The translations under genes and the position numbers were made by a program. Below the pieces are notes generated by a model. It made no database searches. It saw only the letters and a program-made list of their open reading frames with translations, and was not told the DNA's origin. From JBBAEV01 sp041655735 (GTDB lineage: Bacteria > Bacillota_I > Bacilli_A > RF39 > UBA660), in NCBI GenBank assembly GCA_041655735.1, contig JBBAEV010000020.1:1-16589 (forward strand): a stretch of DNA of 16,589 nt, in the 5' to 3' direction. Positions 1 to 6,554 of this stretch are shown here, in pieces; the first letter of the stretch is position 1; each line of letters starts with the position of its first letter.

Positions 1-38
1 ATAGGAGTCATTTGGGAGTCAACATATTTTATGGCATA

Positions 39-63
39 ATAAAACCCTTACATTGTAAGGGTT
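39..63 (-). terminator. Rho-independent terminator of tRNA-Pro
   Basis: A perfect 9-bp inverted repeat (AACCCTTAC / GTAAGGGTT, loop ATT, 43-63) is followed on the minus strand by a short T-rich tract. It lies about 10 bases beyond the CCA end of tRNA-Pro, so it most likely ends that transcript. The 38 bases to its left show nothing recognisable. Confidence 0.8.
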
Positions 64-73
64 AATTATCAAG

Positions 74-150
74 TGGTCGGGAAGACAGGATTTGAACCTG
101 CAACCACCTGGTCCCAAACCAGGTGCTCTACCAAGTTGAGCCACTTCCCG
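74..150 (-). tRNA. tRNA-Pro (UGG)
   Basis: On the minus strand the acceptor arms CGGGAAG and CTTCCCG pair perfectly. The anticodon loop reads TTTGGGA with anticodon TGG (Pro), the T loop is TTCAAAT, and the gene encodes discriminator A and CCA. It is a single-gene transcript between its own promoter (181-209) and a terminator (39-63). Confidence 0.97.
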
Positions 151-156
151 AATAAA

Positions 157-174
157 GTACCTCAAAAGAGGTAC
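157..174 (-). terminator. 7-bp hairpin in the tRNA-Pro leader, terminator-like
   Basis: GTACCTC-TTTT-GAGGTAC on the minus strand is a perfect hairpin followed by TTTATT. It could end the ABC transporter operon, whose permease stops at 221. However, it lies downstream of the predicted tRNA-Pro promoter, with the predicted start of transcription close to its first base. It could therefore also be a 5' leader hairpin or attenuator of the tRNA. Its role is undecided. Confidence 0.45.
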
Positions 175-180
175 GACGTA

Positions 181-209
181 ATAATATCATAATTTCTATA
201 TTAAATCAA
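181..209 (-). promoter_or_regulatory. Sigma-A promoter of tRNA-Pro
   Basis: Minus strand: -35 TTGATT (204-209), a 17-base spacer, -10 TATTAT (181-186) preceded by TGA (extended -10). The predicted start is near 174. It directs transcription into tRNA-Pro at 150. Confidence 0.6.
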
Positions 210-220
210 TATGTATACAA

Positions 221-1813
221 TTAATTTATTTCTTTAAATCTTTTTATACCCCATGTATTTAATAATATATGTTCTATTATACTAATTAGCGCAAATACTG
301 CTAAAACAATTGAAATAAATACATTAAAGTTAATACTACTTCCAAATGCACCATATATACCTACTACACTAAACATTATAACCAAAGGTAAAATAACTGC
401 TATTATTACACTCATACTTTGTTTTACTACTACTACATCATTTATCGCATCCATTTTAGGAAACTTTAAATTAACTAATAAACCAAATTGAGATATCATA
501 AATGATGACAATACCGCTAAAATCATAAGTACTAATAATTGAATAAATGTTAAAATAAAAGTAAATTTAAGGACTATTAATGATATCAATAATATAGGCA
601 AAGCTATAAATAAATTAAGTAATAATTTACTATTTAGTATTTTCTTTGGTTCTAGAGGTAATGATTTTAATATCCAAAAATTTTTTCCTTCAATAGAAAT
701 AGATGCAGATGCAGTATCAGTCATAAATACTACAAAAGTAACCATAGCAGCTAACATCATAAAAGGAGTAGCTTGACCTGCATTTACTTCTAATAATTCA
801 TATATTTTATTTTGATTGATAAAGAAACTTGCGATAACCATAATAAAAATTAATACTTGCCCAAAACCTGTATTAAATACATATATTGGGGAAGAAAAAT
901 ATCTTTTTAAATCTTTTTTAAATAATGCTTTTTTAATAGATCCTGGTTTTAAACTAGTTATATTATAATTAGAAGCCGTTTTATGTTCTCCAAGTTTTAA
1001 TATTATTGATTTATATTTTCTATTTAATATAAACATGAATAATGAAAATATTCCAATGTTTATTACTATAAAGATAAGAATAGATAATAGGTCATATTCT
1101 AAGAATACTTTACTTATTAAATATATAGGATAAAAACCATATTTAAGTATTTTTAAAACCAATTCCATGTCGTTTACAATATGTCTTAATATAGTTGGTG
1201 CATAACCAGATCCTGCCATAATAGTTAAAATAAAGATAAAAGATATAATTATTTCAAACCAATTCTTTTTATTACTTTTTGCAGTTAATCTAGCTATAAC
1301 ATAACCTATTAAACAAGCTAAAATAGTAGGTATTACTGGCAGTAATATTATAGATATAAATACTAATAAATAATAAGTACTTGGTACAACTGTTTTAATA
1401 TCGTATATTACTACAGCTGGTAGCATAAAAAAGAATGCCATTAGTAAATTAGATATAATTAAATTCAATAATCTACTCATTAAAATAGTGTTTGATTTAA
1501 TAGGCATTGAAAACAACATATCATTATCATTAGTATTAAATAATCCTGCTTTTGCACTATACAATGTAAACGTAAAGGTCATAGTGATAGACAAAATAAA
1601 AAAGATAATTAATAAAAATGGTAACATATTATATTTTTCTAAAAAGTCAGATGCCATATAAGCATAAAAAGTTACTGTTCCTAAAAGGTATAAGATAAGG
1701 GAAGCTATAAGAAAACCATATAAGAATATTTTACTTTTCTTTTTCTTTAACAATTTGTTTATTTTAAATGTATTAAGAAAATTATTTTTTAATAATACCC
1801 ATAATGTTTTCAT
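221..1813 (-). CDS. ABC-2-type transporter permease (530 aa)
   Basis: Membrane-spanning half of an ABC exporter. Roughly twelve hydrophobic segments can be seen, in two blocks: residues about 29-265 and about 313-522, separated by a basic stretch. The cytoplasmic motif around residues 97-107 (DNDMLFSMPIK) resembles the D-x-L-x-S-x-P-I segment of large fused ABC-2 permeases in Clostridia and Bacilli. The start codon overlaps the stop of the ATPase gene by one base (TAATG), so the two are translationally coupled and should form one complex. The length fits a permease that carries both membrane halves in one chain. The substrate cannot be told from sequence; the family is generally called a putative ABC exporter. 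Confidence 0.8.
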   Translation of the reverse strand: MKTLWVLLKNNFLNTFKINKLLKKKKSKIFLYGFLIASLILYLLGTVTFYAYMASDFLEKYNMLPFLLIIFFILSITMTFTFTLYSAKAGLFNTNDNDMLFSMPIKSNTILMSRLLNLIISNLLMAFFFMLPAVVIYDIKTVVPSTYYLLVFISIILLPVIPTILACLIGYVIARLTAKSNKKNWFEIIISFIFILTIMAGSGYAPTILRHIVNDMELVLKILKYGFYPIYLISKVFLEYDLLSILIFIVINIGIFSLFMFILNRKYKSIILKLGEHKTASNYNITSLKPGSIKKALFKKDLKRYFSSPIYVFNTGFGQVLIFIMVIASFFINQNKIYELLEVNAGQATPFMMLAAMVTFVVFMTDTASASISIEGKNFWILKSLPLEPKKILNSKLLLNLFIALPILLISLIVLKFTFILTFIQLLVLMILAVLSSFMISQFGLLVNLKFPKMDAINDVVVVKQSMSVIIAVILPLVIMFSVVGIYGAFGSSINFNVFISIVLAVFALISIIEHILLNTWGIKRFKEIN

Positions 1814-2523
1814 TATTCATTTATCCCCAAGAAGATAGATTCTAAATCCTTATCACCTTTTATTTTACTTAATTCACCACAAGCTACAAGTTTTCCATCT
1901 TTTATAATTCCTACCCTGTCACATAACTTCTCTACCACCTCTAAAACATGAGAAGAAAAGAATATAGAACATCCTTCTTTACATAGATTTTTCATTATTT
2001 TTTTTAAAGCAAAACTTGCTTTAGGATCTAATCCAACAAAAGGTTCATCTAATATTAATAATTTTGGTTTATGAATAAGTGCTGATATAACTACTAGTTT
2101 TTGTTTCATACCATGAGAATAGCTAGATATTAAATCTCCTAAATTAGGAAGCAATTCAAATGTAGTAGCATATTTATTAATTAATTCTTCCCTTTCTTCT
2201 TTAGAAATACCAAATATATCAGCCACAAAATTTAAATAACCTATTCCTGTTAGAGACATATATACATCTGGATTATCAGGTATATAAGCTATCTTTTTTT
2301 TACATTCTAATGGATTATCTTTGACAGATATACCATCAATTAGGATTTCTCCTTCTGTAATTTCATTAATACCAACAATAGACTTAATAGTAGTAGTTTT
2401 ACCCGCACCATTATGACCTATAAAACCAAATATTTCTCCTTTTTTAATATGAAGATTTAAATCATCTACTGCTTTTTTAGTATTATTTCCGTATACTTTG
2501 GAAAAATGTTTTATCTTTAACAT
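1813..2523 (-). CDS. ABC transporter ATP-binding protein (236 aa)
   Basis: Nucleotide-binding subunit that powers the adjoining permease. Walker A is GHNGAGKTT (residues 36-44), the signature is SYSHGMKQK (134-142) in place of LSGGQ, Walker B is LLILDE (155-160), and the switch His is H192. The Q-loop position reads YIPDNP, with Asp where many ABC proteins have Gln; related export ATPases show this too. At 236 aa it is one complete domain. The start has a strong site (GAGGTGAGGGT before ATG). It is the first gene of a two-gene operon behind an extended -10 promoter at 2541-2549. Family assignment is secure; the transported substrate is unknown. Confidence 0.92.
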   Translation of the reverse strand: MLKIKHFSKVYGNNTKKAVDDLNLHIKKGEIFGFIGHNGAGKTTTIKSIVGINEITEGEILIDGISVKDNPLECKKKIAYIPDNPDVYMSLTGIGYLNFVADIFGISKEEREELINKYATTFELLPNLGDLISSYSHGMKQKLVVISALIHKPKLLILDEPFVGLDPKASFALKKIMKNLCKEGCSIFFSSHVLEVVEKLCDRVGIIKDGKLVACGELSKIKGDKDLESIFLGINE

Positions 2524-2540
2524 ACCCTCACCTCTAATAT

Positions 2541-2549
2541 ATTATATCA
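2541..2549 (-). promoter_or_regulatory. Extended -10 promoter of the ABC operon
   Basis: Minus-strand TGATATAAT, a perfect TATAAT with the TGN extension, lies 18 bases before the ATPase start codon and just past the tRNA-Arg terminator. No good -35 is visible at 17 bases. The same TGATATAAT occurs before the DUF368 and S1-protein genes. Confidence 0.55.
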
Positions 2550-2556
2550 TAAAGAC

Positions 2557-2584
2557 ATAAAAAAATAATAGAAATCTATTATTT
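2557..2584 (-). terminator. Terminator of tRNA-Arg
   Basis: Ten-base arms AAATAATAGA (2563-2572) and TCTATTATTT (2575-2584) flank a 2-base loop and are followed on the minus strand by a run of T. The stem is AU-rich but perfect and lies just past the tRNA-Arg CCA. Confidence 0.75.
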
Positions 2585-2594
2585 ATATATAAAA

Positions 2595-2671
2595 TGGCGC
2601 GCCCAATAGGAGTCGAACCCATAACCTTTTGATCCGTAGTCAAATGCTCTATCCAATTGAGCTATGGGCGC
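2595..2671 (-). tRNA. tRNA-Arg (ACG)
   Basis: Minus strand acceptor arms GCGCCCA / TGGGCGC, anticodon loop CTACGGA with anticodon ACG, T loop TTCGACT, discriminator G, and encoded CCA. A34 would be edited to inosine to read CGN codons. It has its own promoter and terminator. Confidence 0.96.
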
Positions 2672-2697
2672 ATTAATAAACTTATAAATGTATTAAG

Positions 2698-2726
2698 ATA
2701 ATAACACAAAATAAGAATTAATTCAA
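2698..2726 (-). promoter_or_regulatory. Promoter of tRNA-Arg
   Basis: Minus strand -35 TTGAAT (2721-2726), 17-base spacer, -10 TATTAT (2698-2703), about 27 bases before the tRNA-Arg 5' end. Confidence 0.55.
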
Positions 2727-2751
2727 TATTTTAATGATTATATACAAATAT

Positions 2752-2783
2752 AAATAAAAACTCTATAAATACTTATAGAGTTT
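2752..2783 (-). terminator. Terminator that includes the stop codon of the upstream gene
   Basis: Eleven-base perfect arms AAACTCTATAA (2758-2768) and TTATAGAGTTT (2773-2783) around loop ATAC, then a T-rich tract on the minus strand. The last codons and TAA stop of the 2773-3456 gene lie inside the stem. Confidence 0.8.
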
Positions 2784-3456
2784 CATCAGCATGCATATAT
2801 CTTTTCATTCTTTTTTTGTATTCAGCTTCACCCTCACCATATCTTTCCCCTCCGTGCGCAACCATAGCTTTAGACCAGGTTAATAAACCTTCATTTGATT
2901 TATTACTTTCTCCTTCTAAAAGCTCAAGCGCAACAGTAAGAAGGAAACGGCGACAATCAGTCTTACGAGCTTGATCTAAAGCTTCATAACAGTCTTCTTC
3001 GGTGGCTCCTAAATTAATTATTAAATTAATAAAAGTTATTGCGTCTGTCATATCTTCAGAATTATGACTTATAGAATGTATTTGTTCAAGTACTTTGCAG
3101 AAAAACTTAATATTTTTCTCACTAGAATTATCACATAAGATATTATTTTCTAACTCAGGAATCATATCAATTATTTTTTCTAATTCTTTACTATCAAAAC
3201 AGTCCATTCCGTCTCCAGAGAAAACACTGGAAAATTGCTCGCAAACATAAAAATATGTATCACAGCAAGTAAAACGAACTACAAAAGATCTTGTGCATAG
3301 TTTCTCCATCATTCCCCAAATTTTTGATGAGTCATTATAATTGCCCCCCACAATTGCTTCTACTTTCATTGTTTGTTTAGCTAATGCAACAATTAGCCCT
3401 AATGTATCATTTGTTATCCCTTGACTTTCTCTTCCAAAATCAAAATCTTCATCCAT
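2773..3456 (-). CDS. Cys-rich protein of unknown function (227 aa)
   Basis: I do not recognise this protein. It is soluble-looking, has no signal peptide or membrane segment, and holds nine cysteines, including a Cys-Cys pair in a TCCDTYFYVC segment, without a clear zinc-binding spacing. The second half reads as repeated helices. I chose ATG at 3456 because AAAGAAGGT sits at good spacing before it; an upstream in-frame TTG at 3480 lacks such a site. The gene uses codons such as CGG, CGA and CGC and is richer in GC than its neighbours, which suggests recent transfer. It stands alone between tRNA genes, behind a perfect consensus promoter (3483-3510) and with a terminator overlapping its stop. 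It is very likely a real, well-expressed gene of unknown role. Confidence 0.7.
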   Translation of the reverse strand: MDEDFDFGRESQGITNDTLGLIVALAKQTMKVEAIVGGNYNDSSKIWGMMEKLCTRSFVVRFTCCDTYFYVCEQFSSVFSGDGMDCFDSKELEKIIDMIPELENNILCDNSSEKNIKFFCKVLEQIHSISHNSEDMTDAITFINLIINLGATEEDCYEALDQARKTDCRRFLLTVALELLEGESNKSNEGLLTWSKAMVAHGGERYGEGEAEYKKRMKRYMHADETL

Positions 3457-3482
3457 TTTTTTACCTTCTTTAAATAACAACT

Positions 3483-3510
3483 ATTATATACCAAACAAAA
3501 CAATTGTCAA
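3483..3510 (-). promoter_or_regulatory. Consensus sigma-A promoter
   Basis: Minus strand TTGACA (3505-3510), 16-base spacer, TATAAT (3483-3488): both hexamers are perfect. The predicted start lies about 20 bases before the ATG of the unknown Cys-rich gene. Confidence 0.75.
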
Positions 3511-3537
3511 ATAAAAAATGAACCTATGTTCATTTTT
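3511..3537 (-). terminator. Terminator of the tRNA-Asp/tRNA-Phe operon
   Basis: Ten-base arms AAAAATGAAC (3514-3523) and GTTCATTTTT (3528-3537), loop CTAT, about 10 bases past the tRNA-Phe CCA, with T residues beyond the stem on the minus strand. Confidence 0.8.
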
Positions 3538-3547
3538 GACTTATATA

Positions 3548-3623
<76 letters not shown>

Positions 3624-3626
3624 ATA

Positions 3627-3702
3627 TGGCGGTCCCGACGAGGATTGAACTCGCGATTTCCAGTGTGACAGACTGGCGTGTTAACCACTACACTACGAGA
3701 CC
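3627..3702 (-). tRNA. tRNA-Asp (GUC)
   Basis: Minus strand acceptor GGTCTCG / CGGGACC, anticodon loop CTGTCAC with anticodon GTC, T loop TTCAATC, discriminator G, encoded CCA. First gene of a two-tRNA operon. Confidence 0.97.
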
Positions 3703-3704
3703 AT

Positions 3705-3762
3705 AACAAAAAGAAATAATTTATTAGCTAATATTATTAACTAATAATTTCTTTCTTTTGTT
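3705..3762 (-). terminator. Long imperfect hairpin between promoter and tRNA-Asp
   Basis: On the minus strand the arms 3737-3762 and 3705-3731 form a long AU-rich stem of about 25 pairs with two small bulges and loop TAATA; the 3' side ends TTTCTTTTTGTT. It resembles a terminator for the DUF368 gene (stop at 3845), but it lies after the tRNA-Asp promoter and begins about where that transcript should start. It may be an attenuator or a leader hairpin. Confidence 0.45.
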
Positions 3763-3770
3763 GTAATAAT

Positions 3771-3798
3771 ATTATATAACATTGAGAGTAAATGTCAA
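3771..3798 (-). promoter_or_regulatory. Promoter of the tRNA-Asp/tRNA-Phe operon
   Basis: Minus strand TTGACA (3793-3798), 16-base spacer, TATAAT (3771-3776): both hexamers are perfect, as in the promoter at 3483-3510. Predicted start near 3764. Confidence 0.7.
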
Positions 3799-3844
3799 GG
3801 TTTATAAAATTATATTTTAGTTTACAAAATAGGTTATTTAAACA

Positions 3845-4672
3845 CTATTCCTTCTCTAATCTAGATATTTTATTTGATAAAAAGAACCCTCCTATTAATA
3901 ATAATATACAAATAAATCCTTCTAAGTTCCAATTAAAGCCAGGATATATTATAGGAATACTACCAATTACAAAACCAGATATAGCACTATAGGATATAGC
4001 ATAATATTTTTCTATTAAATGAGATAATAATTTTATTAAAACTATAGCTCCTATTATAAAACCTAATACTAAAGGAATTAGTTTTATAAGTAAAGCTGAA
4101 CCTATCATAAAAGGATTAGTAAATGCCGCAATAGCATTTATCACTACAGTATATGTACCTATTAACATTAATAGTTGAAAATTACTAACACCAGGTATAA
4201 TAGTACCTATTGATAAAAATATACCACTTATAAATAATCTAATAGTAGATACATCTATTATATTATCAGTTTGAACAATACCAAAGGCATTATTTTTATC
4301 TAAAATAACTAAAATAGTAGCGAATACAAAGGTAATCATACATGCAATATAATTAAATTGCCCTTTTTTACTTTTAATATGGCGAAATAACACAGGAACA
4401 CTTCCTATAATGAATCCCATAAAAGTAAATTGAATAGGATTAGCAAATTTATCAAATAAATATTGTAGTAATTTGCTCACAACTAATATCCCTAAAACAA
4501 TACCAGTACCTATAGGTATTAAATACATCATATTCTTTTTAAAATTTTTAAACAAATGGCTAACAGCATTTAATAATTTATCATATATACCAAATATAAC
4601 TGCTAATACCCCACCACTAACACCAGGTATAATCATTGCAGCACCAATTATTAATCCTTTTAAGAATTCCAT
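3845..4672 (-). CDS. DUF368 family membrane protein, likely polyprenyl-phosphate transporter
   Basis: A 275-aa multi-pass membrane protein with the DUF368 hallmark near the N-terminus, IIPGVSGG (residues 14-21), and a related IIPGVSNFQ (158-166) in the second half. This indicates an internal repeat of two re-entrant or inverted units. DUF368 proteins (PopT family) are reported to return undecaprenyl phosphate across the membrane for reuse in cell-wall synthesis; that role is from family knowledge, not visible here. About eight hydrophobic helices can be seen. The start is supported by GAGGTG eight bases upstream and by an extended -10 promoter at 4720-4728. It is a single gene. Its own terminator is uncertain (see the hairpin at 3705-3762). 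Confidence 0.88.
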   Translation of the reverse strand: MEFLKGLIIGAAMIIPGVSGGVLAVIFGIYDKLLNAVSHLFKNFKKNMMYLIPIGTGIVLGILVVSKLLQYLFDKFANPIQFTFMGFIIGSVPVLFRHIKSKKGQFNYIACMITFVFATILVILDKNNAFGIVQTDNIIDVSTIRLFISGIFLSIGTIIPGVSNFQLLMLIGTYTVVINAIAAFTNPFMIGSALLIKLIPLVLGFIIGAIVLIKLLSHLIEKYYAISYSAISGFVIGSIPIIYPGFNWNLEGFICILLLIGGFFLSNKISRLEKE

Positions 4673-4719
4673 TATAAAAACACCTCTATTTGTATTTTAT
4701 TCTATTAATTCTAATTTTA

Positions 4720-4728
4720 ATTATATCA
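4720..4728 (-). promoter_or_regulatory. Extended -10 promoter of the DUF368 gene
   Basis: Minus strand TGATATAAT, identical to the element before the ABC and S1 genes, about 48 bases before the start codon and just after the preceding gene's terminator. No convincing -35. Confidence 0.5.
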
Positions 4729-4738
4729 TTTTATTTAA

Positions 4739-4771
4739 TAATTAAAAAGAATTATCTTTCGATAATTCTTT
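4739..4771 (-). terminator. Terminator overlapping the stop codon of the 4770-5705 gene
   Basis: Eleven-base arms AAAGAATTATC (4746-4756) and GATAATTCTTT (4761-4771), loop TTTC (GAAA in the minus-strand transcript), followed by a T-rich tract. The TAA stop at 4770-4772 overlaps the start of the stem. Confidence 0.8.
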
Positions 4772-5705
4772 ATTTATTCTCATCATATTTTTCTTTTACT
4801 TCTTCGTATCTAGAAAAATCTGTATGATTATCTACTATGTCTTTATATGTACTTAGCACTTCGTCTTTTATTGTTTCTTCATCATCTTCATATATTGGAG
4901 TATTATCTAATGTAAATTCACCAATATAGATATCAAATAACTTATCATATTCAGTTTTTACTTTTGTTTCTGAAGAGTACTTTTCTACATATGTATCATA
5001 ATCTAAAATAATATCTTTAAATTCATTCCAAGACCCTAATAAAGCTGCATCTTTATATAAATCATTAGTATTATTATTTTTATATATTTCATTTTTTAAT
5101 ACGTAATAATCTCTTCTGGCCTCTGTTAGTTGATTTTTAAAAGTATTATGTATTTTTGCATAATTAATACCTAAAAAATATGTACCCTCAGTATTATCAA
5201 TATAATAATAATCTGATAATGGCATATTATATACAATTATAGTAGATAATTCAAAATCTGCATCGCTAGATAAATTGGCTAATTTATCATTATAATCTTC
5301 TATTTCAGTAAGTAAAAAGTCTTCAAAAGATTCCATATCAATAGTAGTTAATGTATCTTTATCTTTTAACTCATCAACTTTAGTAGTAATGTCTTGATTT
5401 AACTTAGTAGATAATTCATCAAAATCATTTAAATAAGCTTCTTTTTTAGTACTTTCAGCAGAATTTAAATCATCATCAACATTTATTTCGTTTTCATTAA
5501 TCATTTCATTTAAATATGCCTTATTATCGAAATTAAGATCTTCTATTTCCTCTTTTTCTTCCTCTTTTGTTTTTTCATTCTTCTTATTATTTAAATCAAC
5601 CCATTCATACTGATCATTTAACAAATATAATCCTACCCAAAATATAGTTGTGATTAAAGCTGTTATAAATATTATTAATCCTTTCTTTGTATGTGGTTCT
5701 TCCAT
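4770..5705 (-). CDS. Membrane-anchored protein of unknown function (311 aa)
   Basis: I do not recognise a family. The protein has a short basic N-terminus and one hydrophobic segment (residues about 8-29) with no lipobox Cys, then a long Lys/Glu/Asp-rich, probably disordered linker (about 40-90), then an acidic, mainly helical outer domain rich in Asp, Tyr and Asn. This is the layout of an N-terminally anchored extracytoplasmic protein. The start has AGGAGG seven bases upstream and an extended -10 promoter (TGTTATAAT) at 5735-5743. It is divergent from the DUF421 gene. A role at the cell surface is likely, but nothing more specific can be claimed. Confidence 0.65.
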   Translation of the reverse strand: MEEPHTKKGLIIFITALITTIFWVGLYLLNDQYEWVDLNNKKNEKTKEEEKEEIEDLNFDNKAYLNEMINENEINVDDDLNSAESTKKEAYLNDFDELSTKLNQDITTKVDELKDKDTLTTIDMESFEDFLLTEIEDYNDKLANLSSDADFELSTIIVYNMPLSDYYYIDNTEGTYFLGINYAKIHNTFKNQLTEARRDYYVLKNEIYKNNNTNDLYKDAALLGSWNEFKDIILDYDTYVEKYSSETKVKTEYDKLFDIYIGEFTLDNTPIYEDDEETIKDEVLSTYKDIVDNHTDFSRYEEVKEKYDENK

Positions 5706-5734
5706 TTTATTCCTCCTATTTTATTTGTATATGA

Positions 5735-5743
5735 ATTATAACA
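5735..5743 (-). promoter_or_regulatory. Extended -10 promoter
   Basis: Minus strand TGTTATAAT, a perfect -10 with TGN, 30 bases before the start codon of the membrane-anchored protein. The -35 is not clear. Confidence 0.5.
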
Positions 5744-5789
5744 CCCTCTAATTATATATTCTACACAATCATCCTTTAAAATATGACTT

Positions 5790-5807
5790 TTTACATAAAA
5801 ATGTAAA
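5790..5807. repeat. Inverted repeat before the DUF421 gene
   Basis: TTTACAT-AAAA-ATGTAAA, a perfect 7-bp palindrome ending 18 bases before the DUF421 start codon. It could be an operator or an mRNA hairpin beside the ribosome binding site. In such AT-rich DNA chance is also possible. Confidence 0.35.
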
Positions 5808-5825
5808 TAAAAGGGAATAACAATA

Positions 5826-6530
5826 ATGGTGATTACAATGCTTTCAGGTGATGAGATACTATGTACAATAACTACTAATATAATAATATTTTTTACTTTA
5901 TTAGTAGTTGCGAGATTAATGGGTAAAAAACAATTAAGTCAACTTACTTTCTTTAATTATATAACTGGTATTACAATAGGATCTATTGCGGCTAATGCAG
6001 TAAATATTGATAATAGTACTAATTATGATGATTATATAGGAGTTATAATTTGGTTTGTTTTTACTATAATTATAAGTATAATTACTTTAAAATCATCAAG
6101 ATTAAGAACGATTTTTGATGGTGAACCTGCTATTGTGATTAAAAAAGGTAAAATACAAGATAAAATTCTTAAATCATTAAGATTAAATCTCAATGATTTA
6201 ACAATGTTATTGAGAGAAAAAAATGTTTTTAATATTAGCGATGTTGATTATGCAATATTAGAAACAAATGGCAAAATATCAATTTTGAAAAAAGAAGGCT
6301 ACAATCTAGTCACAAAAGAAGATATGAATATAAAAACTAATACTAAACCATTTATTAATACTTCAGTAATTATAGATGGTAATTTAATAAAAAACAACCT
6401 AAAAGAATTAAATATAAAAGAAGTGTGGTTAAAACAAGAACTAAAGAAACAAAACATTAAAGACTATAAAGATGTGTTGTATGCAGAAGTAAAAAATAAT
6501 GGCACTTTATATGTAGATAAAGAGGAATAA
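5826..6530 (+). CDS. DUF421 (YetF-like) membrane protein
   Basis: A 234-aa protein with an N-terminal membrane part of about three helices (residues 12-29, 45-60, 70-90) and a cytoplasmic C-terminal part, the usual order for DUF421. The family signature is clear: RLMGKKQLSQLTFFNYITG (30-48), GSIAA (52-56), and the link RLRTIFDGEPAIVIKKGKI (92-110) entering the soluble domain. In Bacillus relatives such as YetF and YdfR occur, some linked to spores or stress; their biochemical role is not settled. The ATG at 5826 follows AGGGAA at 9-10 bases; an in-frame ATG at 5838 is a weaker alternative. It stands alone on the plus strand and ends in a terminator shared with the convergent gene. Confidence 0.85.
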   Translation: MVITMLSGDEILCTITTNIIIFFTLLVVARLMGKKQLSQLTFFNYITGITIGSIAANAVNIDNSTNYDDYIGVIIWFVFTIIISIITLKSSRLRTIFDGEPAIVIKKGKIQDKILKSLRLNLNDLTMLLREKNVFNISDVDYAILETNGKISILKKEGYNLVTKEDMNIKTNTKPFINTSVIIDGNLIKNNLKELNIKEVWLKQELKKQNIKDYKDVLYAEVKNNGTLYVDKEE

Positions 6531-6532
6531 AG

Positions 6533-6554
6533 AACTTACAATTGTAAGTTTTTT
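6533..6554. terminator. Bidirectional terminator between convergent genes
   Basis: AACTTAC (6533-6539), loop AATT, GTAAGTT (6544-6550), then T's to 6554. It follows the DUF421 stop by two bases and abuts the stop of the opposing gene (6553-6555). Confidence 0.75.

Noticed and set aside
3457..3480. TTG start eight codons upstream for the Cys-rich gene
   Set aside because: The ribosome site AAAGAAGGT lies inside this stretch and points to ATG 3456.
3792..3992. Plus-strand open frames antisense to DUF368 (3792-3992, 4473-4745)
   Set aside because: They are shadow frames of an AT-rich membrane gene with no ribosome site or recognisable product.
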